In this document: piece after piece, positions 11,190 to 21,718 of the stretch
Layout of the letters: each line of letters begins with the position of its first letter
Position numbering within the stretch: position 1 is the stretch's first letter
Program-made: the position numbers and the translations under genes
Notes under the pieces: generated by a model
What the model was told of the DNA's origin: nothing
Database searches by the model: none
Seen by the model: only the letters and a program-made list of their open reading frames with translations
DNA from: Serpula lacrymans var. lacrymans S7.9
Taxonomy: Eukaryota; Basidiomycota; Agaricomycetes; Boletales; Serpulaceae
DNA length: 64,000 nucleotides
Assembly: GCF_000218685.1 (NCBI RefSeq)
Contig: NW_006763296.1
Span: forward strand, 1,818,907 to 1,882,906
Direction: 5' to 3'

Positions 11190-11937
11190 AGGTCTACATT
11201 CAGCGCTATCGACTTATCATGCTATTCTCAGGCTTTGGAGTTGACCCCGTGCTGTTAATCTCATTCATCAAATATCTTGTTCTTTATCCCTGAGACTGGG
11301 CCATATCTGACTGCTGACGGACGACTTGAGGACAGAAATTGCACTCGATACGTGACAACGAATGTGATAGGCGTATGATGGGAATAAGCTTTACCATGAC
11401 TCACAACAGGACTTTGTCGCCGTCCGGAGTATAGGTCTGTCCAGCCTCGTTATGCAGACCTATCGACGGAATATATTCGTTCCGTAAGGTTTCTCGAGCG
11501 CGCTACCACTCGGCTTAAGTTCACCGTAGGTACGTAGTCGACCTTCGCGATGAGCGAACGATGATGCGGATATAGATGCCCGAATTTCTAATTTCAACGA
11601 TGTCCCCGGACTGTGATCGCCGTTGAGGAGCAGCTCCTTCAAGTTGCGACTGGGCTCTAAAAGCAAGTCGAAGAGGACAGTGTTTTATATATTCATAACT
11701 CGTTATAGCTACGATTATGGCTCCGATACCCCTTTCTCCTATGAGACTCTGGGTATGATCCAGACTAACAAAAAGCGCTGGCCTGACGCTGTGCTCGCTT
11801 AAGTATTCCTCGTCGATCGAAAAACTAGACAAACCTGTGATGGCGTCAAATTCGTTTGATTGATCCAGTGTCTTCGTTCTCTCGTCATGAGACCTCATGG
11901 TACGCGGTCATACCACAACACCGCCCTCCAGAAATCA

Positions 11938-11944
11938 TATATAA
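11938..11944 (+). promoter_or_regulatory. TATA box of secreted-protein gene 1
   Basis: TATATAA lies 118 bases before the start ATG and is conserved at the same place in the paralogue (60668-60675). Confidence 0.5.
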
Positions 11945-12055
11945 TTCGATGCACCAGCACCTTTGCTTCTCATCAACCTCAGCTACATCCTTACGTTCAC
12001 TTTTAGTTGTCTATCCTCTACCTCACTTTCGTCAATCTATCCTCAGATTAATAAC

Positions 12056-12615
12056 ATGCAGTTGACACTCTCTTCTATCTTGTTGTCTATTGCCGCTTTC
12101 TCCACCGCTGCAAGCGTTCCCATTACCCCAACGATGTGCGCTGAAGCTAGTCGATTTGGAAATCCAATCTACTCGCCCAGCACGGTTGCTCCAGGAGCTG
12201 TAAGTGTACTTCATTTCTTTAGGTCGATATTATACTGAATATCACAACTAGTCTATGCAAATCCAAACGGACTTCACTTGCTCCTTCTACTTCGGTATCC
12301 ACCCTACTTACACCGACTACTACATTGAGGTTCCTACCAACAACAGTGGATACGAGCCAAACATTCTTCTTGCTCGCCGCCAACCCAATGTTACCGCGTC
12401 CTCGCCCATCGACAAGTTTACCGTCACAGTGAGTTTGCTCCTGACTTTCTCGCAGCTCCGATCTAAAGCAGGCTCCGTCGTAGATTCCTGACGCGACCTA
12501 TACCTCTGGTGCAAACTACGCTGTGGTTTTGGACGTTACGTACCCAATCAACGGGACAAATGGCACGCCCGTATATGTTGTTGGTGGTGTCGAGGGTGGG
12601 ATCACTATTACTTAA
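12056..12615 (+). CDS. small secreted protein, copy 1
   Basis: A 150-residue protein from three exons (12056-12199, 12252-12428, 12484-12615; 453 nt including stop). It starts with a signal peptide (MQLTLSSILLSIAAFSTAAS, hydrophobic core then A-x-S/P), so it should be exported. The mature part has CAEASRFGNP, FTCSFYFGIHPTYTDYYIEV, NNSGYEPNILLARRQPN, DKFTVTIPDATYTSGANY and a C-terminus GTPVYVVGGVEGGITIT. It looks like a beta-sandwich with possible N-glycosylation sites (NNSG, NVTA, NGTN). No enzymatic motif is seen and I do not recognise a named family. The paralogue at 60.8 kb keeps intron positions and most residues. Possibly a cell-surface, effector-like or carbohydrate-binding protein (inference). 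Confidence 0.82.
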
Positions 12616-12755
12616 ATACGGTGGTATGGCTGGTATCTGCACATTAGCTGATTGATTTGTGGTACCTCTCTTAATGACTTGCGTCGGGTAGACTCTATGG
12701 ACTTCGGTTATTATTTGGTTAATATAATACATTATTGGTTGAATGTGGTCGTGCT

Positions 12756-13199
12756 TGCTAATTCCAATATTCAATATCTATGGTTCACCTCTGTTCAAAA
12801 TGTTGATACTGATTATTACGGTGAGTAAAACGCTGACTGTAGGATTTCTGTGTCCATACCTCTAAACTAACATAGTGAAACTGAACGTTACGAAACGAGT
12901 TTGCTAGTCCGGTGAAGGTAGGCTTTCGTGGAGGATACTGAGGGGATGGGACTCTAATTGGTAGTGGGAACCGTCTAAAAATGAGATCGTGAGCCAGTAA
13001 GGGTAAGGTAAAATCAGCCACGTGAGAGACGTACCTTGGTTGTTAATCCGTGGTATGAAGCATAATAAAGGTCGCGCAATATCTATCTTATGTATTCTCT
13101 GATGACCAGCGATCGTCATGCCTATTATTGATGGTACTCTGCTCCAAATTGTGTGCATCCGTTCAACGCGGTTTTGTCTTTCGTCTATAGAACTAAACT
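12756..13199. other. intergenic, no gene recognised
   Basis: Between the secreted-protein gene (+) and the 3' end of the ankyrin reading frame (-). No supported feature. Confidence 0.5.
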
Positions 13200-15527
13200 C
13201 TAAAGCTCAAGAGAGCGAGCAAGCATCAATGGTGTCAATCCGTTGTCGTCTTTCAAATCGACTCGAATGTCATTGTGCGCAAGAAGAAGGCTCACAATCG
13301 CCTTCCACGACCTGGCAGAGTCGCAGTCGACATCCGTATAAGTGCTGTCGTACATGCTAGTATTCTCCTCTGTGCCGGTACTCGCAGAAATCGAGCTCCG
13401 AGTCGACAAATCCAATACATCGATACCTAAGATCGCGCAGTACAGCGGCGTTTGTCTCTTCATGTTCTTCAGATTTGGTCTGATATTATAGTGCGAGAGA
13501 AGTAAGGATGCTACAGCCTCATGTCCAGAATGCACCGCATAATGCAGGGGTGAGTCACCATTCTTGTCTTGCAGGTTCACGTCAACCTCTTCTCTAGTGA
13601 AAAGAGGTTCACGCCCATTTTTCGCCGCTTTGAACAGAAGGATCCGACCATGTTCATGTCTCCAATTGTCGTCTCTTGCCAGCAACAGCTTGACGACCTC
13701 GTTTCCATCCTCGGCCGCGTAGGAGAGTGGTGTCCGGCCCTCTTCATCTTTGAAGTTGACCTCCACGCCATCTCTTCCCAGCAAGAGCTCGACGATCTCC
13801 GTGTTTCCTTGCTCGGCTGCGTAGGACAGTGGCGTCCGGCCCTTGTTATCCCTCAGGTCTGCCTCCACATCATCCCTTCCCAGTAAGAGCTTGACGATCT
13901 CCTCGTTTCTATACTCGGCTGCGAACGAGAGTGGTGTCCGACTACATTCATCTTTCGAGTCAGCCTCCATGTCATCTCTTCCCAGCAAGAGTCTGACGAT
14001 CTCCTCGTTTCCACCCTTCGCTGCGTACGAGAGTACTGTCCTGCCCTTTTTATCTTTTGAGTTGGCCTCCACATCATCCATTGCCAGCAAGAGCTTGACA
14101 ATCTCCGTCTTTCCATTCTGGGCTGCAAACGAGAGTGGTGTCCGGCCGGAGTCATCTTTCGAGTTGGCCTCCACATCATCCCTTGCCAGCAAGAGCTTGA
14201 TGATCTCCTCGTTTCCATACTCGACTGCGAATGAGAGTGGTGTGCGGCCCTCTTTCGAGTTGACACCCACATCATCTCTTCCCAGCAAGAGCTTGACGAT
14301 CTCCTTCTTTCCATTCTCGGCTGCAAACAAGAGTGGTGTCTGGCCGAGGTCATCTTGCGAGTCGGCCTCCACGTCATCTCTTTCCAGCAAGAGCTTGACA
14401 ATCTCCTTGTTTCCACCCTTCGCCGCGTAGGAAAGTGGTGTCCGGCCGAATTCATCTTTCGAGTTGGCCTCCACATCATCCCTTGCCAGCAAGAGCTTGA
14501 CGGTGTCCTCGTTTCCATACTCGGCTGCGAACGAGAGTGGTGTCCGGCCAAACCCATCTTTCAAGTCGGCCTCCATGACATCTCTTCCCAGCAACAGCCT
14601 GACGATCTCCTTGTCTCTACCCATCGCTGCGTAGGAGAGTGGTCTTCGGCCGAGGTCATCTTGCGAGTCGGCCTCCACATCATCTCTTTCCAGCAAGAGC
14701 TTGACAATCTCCTTGTTTCTACCCTTCGCTGCGTAGGAGAGTGGTGTCCGACCGAATTCATCTTTGGGGTCGGCCTCCACCAAGAGCTTGACGATCTCCG
14801 TCTTTCCATTGTGGGCTGCAAACAAGAGTGGTGTCCGGCCGAATTTATCTTTCGCGTTGGCCTCCACATCACCACTTCCCAGCAACAGCCTGACGATCTC
14901 CTCGTTTCCACCCTTCGCTGCGTACGAGAGTACCGTCTTGCCCTCTTTATCTTTCGAGTTGGCCTCCACATCATCCATTACCAGCAAGAGCTTGACGATC
15001 TCCGCCCCCCCATTCTGGGCTGCGTAGGAGAGTGGTGTCCGGCCGAAGTCATCTTTTGAGTTGGCCTCCACATCATCCCTTGCCAGCAAGAGCTTGATAA
15101 TCTCCTCGTTTCCATAATCGACTGCAAATGAGAGTGGTGTGCGGCCATCTTCATCTTTCGAGTCGGCCTCCACGTCATCTCTTCCCAGCAAGAGTCTGAC
15201 GATCTCCTCGTTTCCACCCTTCGCTGCGTACGAGAGTACTGTCCTGCCCCTTTTATCTTTCGAGTTGGCCTCCACATCACCTCTTCCCAGCAACAGCCTG
15301 AAGATCTCCTCGTTTCCACTTTCCGCTGCGAAGGAGAGTGGCGTCCGGCCCTTTTCATCTTTCGAGTCGACCTCCACATCACCTCTTCCCAGCAACAGCC
15401 TGACGATCTCCTCGTTTTCACCCTCCGCTGAAAACGAGAGTGGTGTGCGGCCCTCTTCACTGTACACGAGCAACAGCTTCGGCTCCATGATACATATATG
15501 CGCCTTTTTTGGCCTGGCTCGAACCAT
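13200..15527 (-). pseudogene. ankyrin-repeat array, detached 3' part of an NLR gene
   Basis: One uninterrupted 775-codon minus-strand frame made of about 22 ankyrin repeats of 33 residues, with consensus GRTPLSFAAENGNEEIVKLL then LGRDDVEADSKD. The last repeats are more diverged (KNGDSPLHYAVHSGHEAVAS, KRQTPLYCAILG, NGLTPLMLARSLEL, then stop). Repeats are nearly identical in DNA and show higher-order copies. The first roughly 22 codons of the frame are antisense to an inverted ankyrin/linker segment, so the apparent start is probably not genuine. The frame is best read as the C-terminal ankyrin domain of the NACHT gene at 15875-17710, disconnected by the inversion at 15460-15874. A shorter free-standing ankyrin protein cannot be excluded. 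Confidence 0.75.
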
Positions 15528-15874
15528 TGAATATGAACCTCGAAATAGAGCTGTTGTAGACCAACGAGACTACCGGGGTCGAACAGCTCTGCACACCGCA
15601 GCATCCACAAATCATGCAAAGGTGGTGAACCTACTACTCGATCGAGGCTATGACGTCAATTCAAGAGACAAAAAAGGCACGACGCCACTCTCCTACGCAG
15701 CGAAGGCTGGAAACGAGGAGGTCGTCAGGCTGTTGCTGGGAAGAGGTGATGTGGAGGTCGACTCGAAAGATGAAAAGGGCCGGACACCACTCTCCTTCGC
15801 AGCGGAAAGTGGAAACGAGGAGATCGTCAGGCTTTTGCTGGGAAGAGTTGACGTGGAGGCCGACTCGAAAGATG
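15460..15874 (+). other. inverted ankyrin segment within the NLR locus
   Basis: Plus-strand codons here read FGSMIHICAFFGLARTIEYE, VVDQRDYRGRTALHTAAST, KVVNLLLDRGYDVNSRDKKG, TTPLSYAAKAGNEEVVRLLL, then VEVDSKDEKGRTPLSFAAES and VEADSKDG. This is the linker and first ankyrin repeats expected to follow the NACHT module. Both flanking parts of the gene lie on the minus strand. On the minus side, NIEKLRNV (about 15880) runs directly into antisense ankyrin sequence, and at the other end EEGRTPLSF (about 15452) abuts the other breakpoint. Re-inverting the segment would give NACHT - linker - ankyrin in one orientation. Breakpoints are accurate to a few bases. Confidence 0.72.
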
Positions 15875-17710
15875 GCACATTGCGCAGTTTTTCGATGTTC
15901 TTTTCGCAATGAAGAAACTCGTGTATTATGGCCTTATTCATCTCTTCAACAGGACCACTTGCATGATTTCCCCAGTTGAACACAGCGTAATGGCTTAACT
16001 TTTCACTCCATGGCCAGTCATCGTGACCATAATCGTAATCGTCGCCATCGTCATTGCCATCAGAACCATCAGCAGGTAGCGATAACAACAAAGCTTTGAG
16101 GCAGATATTGGTAAGTTCAGAGTGAGGATTTGAGCACAGCCATTCCTTATATTCGCTGAAGTAATCTTGCGCAGTGTAGTCTAATGGAGCAGTGATCAGA
16201 TATAGCCGCCATTGGAACTATGAACAGCTCACGAATCAGGCGGGCCACAGAACGCTCTTTATCGACCTTAACTAAACCGATACAGGCCCCCAATATGGTG
16301 TCTATACCCACAAGATTATCACTATCGATTCCTGTACTCCCACGGGAAAGCGTCACAGCCTCTTGAAGTGCCCTACCGCTCAGTGGTTCGTGGGCGTAAG
16401 TAATACACATGATAGCCGTCAAAGCAAGTTCTCGGCGTTTCTCGTTTAGTTTGTGGATCCGGCTCATTGTTCCATCGTAGGCACTATTCAACCCTTGGGA
16501 TAGATTTTTAAGAGCGTCCCGGACCTCTTTACAAGTGACCATGTTTTCCAACGACCCTACATGCAAACGACATAGGAGAAACCTTATCCAATACTGATAT
16601 ATAACTTCTTCAAGAAATGATTAAAGAACCACTCACATGCCATCTGCATATTTCGTAACACCTTCGACAATTTCTTCTTTTAAAGGGGGATCTTCAACGA
16701 TGAGCCCCGCCAGCGTCTGCTCTAGTAGGAAACAACCTTCGATATACTGACGTATGTCTTTTTCATTTGCACGAAGGCGCATACACGGGAAATCACGAAG
16801 AGCATCCCCTATCGATTTGATGTCACGTGAGGTCACCAGAAGATGACATTCAAGAGACTGGAGCCTTTTGAGGAGTTTATAACGATTGGCGCCGGTTTCT
16901 GTAATTTCATCCAAAGCGTCGGTAACAACAAAGACTTGCGAAAAATGTTTTATTTCCGATACTAGTGTCTTATGAACATCTTCCGGGGTTGGACGGGAGT
17001 CCGTTTGCTGGTGAAATTCATATCTCGTAGCGACATTCTTGAAGGTAGTAGAGGAACATTCAACAAGTTGTTTTAAGAGACTTGCAACAAGGTCATCAAC
17101 CTTTGGTTGCTCTTTGTAGTTGCAATAAATGAAGGCCACAGCAACATCGGTGTCCTTGTGCTTTTCGGTGAGGAAATTGATAATATGTGACCTAAAAACG
17201 AACAAATTTGATCAGAGTGAGTACTTGACTCCCATTAAAACACTTGCGCAAGAACAGTTTTTCCGGCACCAGCTGTCATAACCAGAATCAGATACATGGA
17301 ATTATGTGGTGATCAAAGAATGAGTACTTACGTATCCCAGGGCACCACAAGGTTTTAAATTTCGTATCGCATCTTATCCACTCCTTGAATTTTTCATCAT
17401 CGAGTACCCAGTCTCCGGTTCCCTCTTGTTTACTTCCGTAAACGTCACTCTGTGTCCGTCGGAAATTCAAAGGAGTTAACCAGGCAGCTAGTTTCTTCCG
17501 CTCTTCGACTAAAACATAAGAATATATTAATGTCGCTGAAGAACATGCGATAAAATGACTCGTACCATTATCCCTGCTGTAAGTGTTAATTGTCGTATGG
17601 TCGCCGTTGACATTGACTTGCTGGCCATGAACTTCGCTGAACGTGCTATGACGCGCATCGACGGACGAAGCTTGAGCCATCGTACCCTGGACGTCCACGT
17701 CGTGAGACAT
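15875..17710 (-). pseudogene. NACHT-domain NLR-like protein, 5' part; C-terminus cut by inversion
   Basis: STAND/NLR-type NTPase of the fungal NACHT-ankyrin class, a family linked to non-self recognition. ATG 17708-17710 opens MSHDVDVQGTMAQASSVDAR and GQQVNVNGDHTTINTYS, the type of N-terminus seen in basidiomycete NACHT proteins. Then KLAAWLTPLNFRRTQSDVYG, TGDWVLDDEKFKEWI and a spliced Walker A WCPGIPGAGKTVLAQ. Next come VAVAFIYCNYKEQ, the Walker B QVFVVTDALDEI, LLVTSRD, KYADGM spliced to FLLCRLHVGSLENM, VARLI spliced to HYTAQDYFSEYKEWL, and HYAVFNWGNH…FLHCEKNIEKLRNV. Introns are about 45-80 bp. After NIEKLRNV the frame enters antisense ankyrin sequence and stops at 15693. Apart from the inversion I saw no disabling change. 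No known effector domain is visible at the N-terminus. Confidence 0.8.
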
Positions 17711-18239
17711 CGAGAAAATGAAAAGGCCCTGTATAAGACGATACTGCAATGGTTACGAATGTAGATCAAATGGCAGTCGTGATGAGCGAGGAAGAGAGAG
17801 AAACGATCGTAGACAGGCGCCTGCGGTCTTATCGAAAACTCTCAGGCGGAACAACCATGTGTTCATTGACACTGATACCGTACCCTAACTAATACACCCT
17901 TGAACCTTCTATCATTGGCCTTTACTTTACTGTAACGAAAGAATTTGATGAGGACAGCGCTAGAGGTAAATGCCCTTTATTTATAATATCATGGTTTAAC
18001 TCACTAGGTGGATATAGCGAAATGCAGAAGCAGTCAAGGACAGCCCGGCTACTACAGGTATACCCAAGCTATTCGATAAGTTATCATGGTATTCGAGCGA
18101 CTGTACCGATGAAAGATTGGTTAGTTCCAATTCGACATGTTCTGGGAGGCGAACCAATGACAAGGATTTCTTGATCCTGGGAATTTCAAAGGAGGTATTC
18201 TGAGGGCTCTGTGTGCAAGGGATCGTTGCGAGGTGATTA
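17711..18239. other. intergenic, 5' of NLR gene
   Basis: Nothing recognised before the tRNA gene. Confidence 0.5.
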
Positions 18240-18334
18240 GGTAGCGTGGCCGAGTTGGTCTAAGGCGTTGGATTTAAGTATCTTATGAATCCCAATGGGC
18301 GCAAGTCCGCGCGAGTTCGAACCTCGCCGCTACC
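18240..18334 (+). tRNA. tRNA-Leu(UAA) with short intron
   Basis: The acceptor stem GGTAGCG (18240-18246) pairs perfectly with CGCTACC (18328-18334). D-arm GCCGAGTTGGTCTAAGGC and T-arm GCGAG-TTCGAAC-CTCGC are canonical. The long variable arm (GGGC-GCAA-GTCC) identifies a class II tRNA. The anticodon TAA is at 18275-18277, followed by G37. About 11 extra bases (18279-18289) after position 37 are read as a splicing intron; without it the anticodon stem TTGGA/CCCAA forms with one mismatch. The identity matches leucine tRNAs with a GCGCGAGTTCGAACCTCGC end. Confidence 0.9.
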
Positions 18335-18514
18335 ATACGTTTTTCATTTTGTTTTTATTTCTACTAGTGAGCGCCAAGATGCCTGTATTATCACTGTTCT
18401 GGAAATACATGCTACTGCGTTGCCACCACCATATGGTTTGTTGTGTGTATATTTTTTCAAGAAGCGCCAATCGTAGTCGTACAAGCCTAACTTCTGACAA
18501 TTACAGACGTCTCG

Positions 18515-20689
18515 TTAGACATCCTTATTGGTTGCCCCGTCGAAGCAGCTTCTAACAAGCTCTTCTCTTTCAGCGGATCGGGATTTGATGCTGCAAGGGA
18601 ATGCAAGGAGGTGGCTTGTAGCAATAGATAAAGCTTCGAGTCAGCGTTGGACACGACACGATTCCAGGAGATGGTGAACTTACCGAGCTACTCCTGTGAC
18701 GAATACGGGCTCGATCTCGACTTTCTGTCCCTCCGAATCAACTGCTTTCTCGAATCGAAACAAGGCTAGCATGGACGCCAGTGCTATCCAAACCGACGCA
18801 TCACCGATGTATCGGCCTGGGCAGATGCGGCGCCCAAATCCAAAGGCAGGTGCCCCAGAATCTGTAGCAAGTTTTCCGTCCTCAGTGAGGTGTCTTTCAG
18901 GGTGAAAACGATATGGATCTGGGTATCTATCCTCATCGTAGGCCATTGCCCTATTACAGAGTTGTTTCAGCACTGAATTCATACAAGCGAAGACTGGATA
19001 TACCATTGATTTGTTGTTATAATAGCCCCTGTAAATTCGTTAAAATAAGAGTGTATATTATTGCAATACACAGACCTTTTGGAATGAGATAACCATTGAA
19101 AACATCTTCATGCGCAGCCACTGTTGGAACACCTATTTGCCGAATGACCAATCAATGCCCTTCAACAGTGCGCTAAACTCAATAAAGCACTTACTCAACG
19201 GCACCGCAGTGTGCCACCTGAAGAGTTCGCGAAAAAGAGCCTCCACGTAGGGCAATGACGGCCTGTCGTTGGAATCAGGAAGCCTTCCTTCTCCTATAAC
19301 GGTATCAATCTCCATTTGGGCCCGCTCCTGGACGTCTGGGTGAAGCACCATTGCCAATACAAAGATGGATAGAGTAGATTCTGTCTAAACTTCAATTAAT
19401 TCATCAACTTCTGAGCTTTGATAAATATGGCAACAAACAGTCCCTGTCCCAGCTTCAACAAACGCTTGTCAGAAATACAATCCTTAAAAGAGGTAATTAA
19501 GAAAAAAGTTACCTAAGAATGACGAGGCAGCGCAGTCTTTCATCGCTTGCAATGTCTTCTGATCAGGTGCTTGGGCCAGTATCTGTGAGACCAAGGACTC
19601 GGCAGACGTCGTGCTCTGAAGCGTGGTTAGTTACCACCGGTCTAGAACGGGAGAAGGGTCTACCATATTCTTCTTTGCATGTTCTATAGGAGCATCAAAT
19701 ACTTCGGGTGCAAGTTTTTGACATACAAGAGCGTTTCGTTTAAAAGCCGCTCCTGGGAACCACGCAGGGATATTTCGGACTTAGGAGCTAGTAAGTAGCC
19801 ATAGGCTAACCTAACATCATTTGAGCACTTACGAAAGGGGAAAGTGCCAAGGAGAGCAGCTCGTTCAGGGGTCAATCCCTCCGCGGCTAAGTGAATCACC
19901 TTCTGTATATTGGCGACTACTGGATCATTGCGGTGTGTAATCTCGTAGCCATACACGATTGACATGATGATAGACGCTCCATACCTAAAATGCATATGGA
20001 TTAGAATCATTGACGGATAAACATGCAAAGAAAGGCTGCATTATTCGCACGTTTGGAGATGCATCATAAAGTTATCCGGAGATTCGAGTAGGCTCAACAA
20101 AAGAATGTGCGCTTTCTGAAATTGCACTGCGCGATATACAACCACGGACTCGGGACGAAAAGTTTGATGGTATATTTTGCGGTGTGATTTCCATCGGTCG
20201 CTATAGGGCAACAGCGCTGTGTTGAAATCCAGTCCAAAGCTGTAGAAAATATAACCAATTAGCTATTGGTCAATATAGGAAATGATGCTACGTACAGATG
20301 ATTTGTAGCAACGCTTGGACGATCAGAGTATGACTTCGAACGTTTTTCCAATAACTCTCTTGCAACTGTTTCTGAATTAATGACAATATGATCTTTTCCA
20401 AGAACACGAAAATGAACGATGTCGCCTATGGGTGTGTTAGAATGCGTGGCATATGCTGGAATAATTACATACCGTATTTCTTAGCCCAGCGTGTATATGC
20501 GAGCCACGGTTCGGAGACGTCGATATCAAATAGGCTACCAACAACTGGGAGGAGGCGTGGACCAGGAGGTAGAGGCGCCTTTGGTCCACCCGATAATCCC
20601 TTCCAGATATATCTGGTGAGCCAAAATGTACCGGTGGAGACTACACAGAAAGCAATAAGAGAAATAGGATGGGTGGAGTAGTAGGCCAT
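18515..20689 (-). CDS. cytochrome P450 monooxygenase
   Basis: Membrane-anchored, microsomal-type fungal P450 with many introns. ATG 20687-20689 opens MAYYSTHPISLIAFCVVSTG with an N-terminal membrane helix, then the hinge PLPPGPRLLPVVGSLFD. Further landmarks: RNIPAWFPGAAFKRNAL; I-helix AFVEAGTGT spliced to TESTLSIFVLAMVLHPDVQE; K-helix ExxR in ALFRELFRWHTAVPLS; GVPTVAAHEDVFNGYLIPKG; AYDEDRYPDPYRFHPERHL; heme loop FGFGRRICPGRYIGD; and a last exon IKSRSAEREELVRSC before TAA at 18515-18517. All catalytic motifs are present and no frame break was found, so the gene is probably intact. The substrate cannot be predicted. No other biosynthetic gene flanks it, so it is not obviously part of a metabolite cluster. 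Confidence 0.9.
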
Positions 20690-21718
20690 CGCAAAGGAGG
20701 TGAATGATGTCGAACAAACAGCCTGGCTCACTTTATATCCTCAAAATCGAACCTACCCGGAAAGGCATGAGAATTATGTGCTAACCCATGGCAACTGAAA
20801 ATGGAGGTACAGAAGGACTCCATGTATGAGCCCGCCACTGTGCAGAGTTCGTGGATTTTTCAAACCAGTGGCGTTACTAAAGAAGACAAGACTGCATTAT
20901 ACATCATTAAATATCGATGACCATTGAAAATGGAGAGGTACACACAAACTAGCGGATACGTTTATCCTAACGAACAAGATCGTCATATCGACGATGACTT
21001 GCGTCTTGTATCAGCGTAGACTGTTTTAAGTAAATATATTTAGTTAACGTGCCGAATACATATTTACACCTGGACATCATATACTTGAGTATAGCACACG
21101 ACACAGGCGAGAGCAGTTTCAGGTTAGTACTAGCTTCCAGCTACATAGCAGGGCTTACCTTGAATGAGATGCTGCTACTAATATTTCTCGAAATGGACCA
21201 AGGGGTCTCATTCCGTCGAGAATGGTAGTTACTTATTCGAGAAAAACAAGGCTCCTCTGACCACACGATTACTGTAAAATCCTGTGCTTTGGGGAGTTTC
21301 TGAAGGTACTAACGTTCATCGTGTTCACTATTTGTGGTGTAGATTGAACAGAAGCTTTGATTCAGCGTTATTGCTGTTACTAGACTGCGATATACTGTTT
21401 CCGCGATGGTAATATTCTGAGTCCAGGTTTTTGGAATACTGTTTGATTGAAGAGATCTCATCTTGTCTTTCCGAGTCTTAGTTGAAACATTGGGAGGTTG
21501 GGAGAGCCATGAGAAAGTCATCAATTGGCCATGCAAGCGTCACAGTGAAACTTCAAGCTTGGGCGCCGGGTGCAAGTCAAGCAAGTAGTGATTCTCCTCG
21601 CTTACCAATCGTAAATTTCCACGTGCGCTGTGGCGTTCACTTGCAACAGCCTGAGCCTCCCCTCACCTTCTTGTCGGTCTTCAGTGTCCCAGTTTGTCTC
21701 CCAATCTTCTTCGTAAAA
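20690..21718. other. divergent intergenic region
   Basis: Between the P450 (-) and the SNU66 gene (+). Small frames (for example 21309-21536 minus) carry no recognisable domain. Confidence 0.5.

Larger units (their letters stand above)
11190..12755 (+). repeat. segmental duplication, copy 1 (secreted-protein locus)
   Basis: This stretch matches 59796-61488 in the same orientation. Matching blocks include GGTCTACATTCAG (11191; 59797), CTCATTCATCAAA (about 11261; 59872), TCCGGAGTATAGGT (about 11426; 60026), TTCACCGTAGGTA (about 11520; 60070), TGTCTTCGTTCTCTCGTCATG (about 11870; 60599), the TATA region and the whole three-exon gene with about 140 bp of 3' flank. The upstream half is more diverged than the gene. 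Confidence 0.75.

Noticed and set aside
13569..15059. Long plus-strand open frames across the ankyrin array (for example 13843-14430, 14355-15059)
   Set aside because: They are antisense to the 33-residue ankyrin repeats, and their Ser/Leu-rich periodic products (SKSLTISSFP repeats) follow from the repeat DNA. Only the segment 15460-15874 has real ankyrin sense on the plus strand.
13200..15527. Regular DNA repeats resembling a satellite or CRISPR array
   Set aside because: The 99 bp periodicity equals 33 codons of ankyrin repeat in a continuous frame; there are no short identical repeats with unique spacers, and the genome is eukaryotic.
16160..16230. Apparent frameshift in the NACHT gene (ARLIREL… versus HYTAQDYFSEYKEWL)
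   Set aside because: A GT-AG intron of about 50 bp (donor GTGAGC after VARLI, acceptor CATTAG) restores the family sequence VARLIHYTAQDYF.
18285..18555. Plus-strand frames at 18.3-18.5 kb
   Set aside because: They overlap the tRNA-Leu gene and the last exon of the P450 on the other strand.
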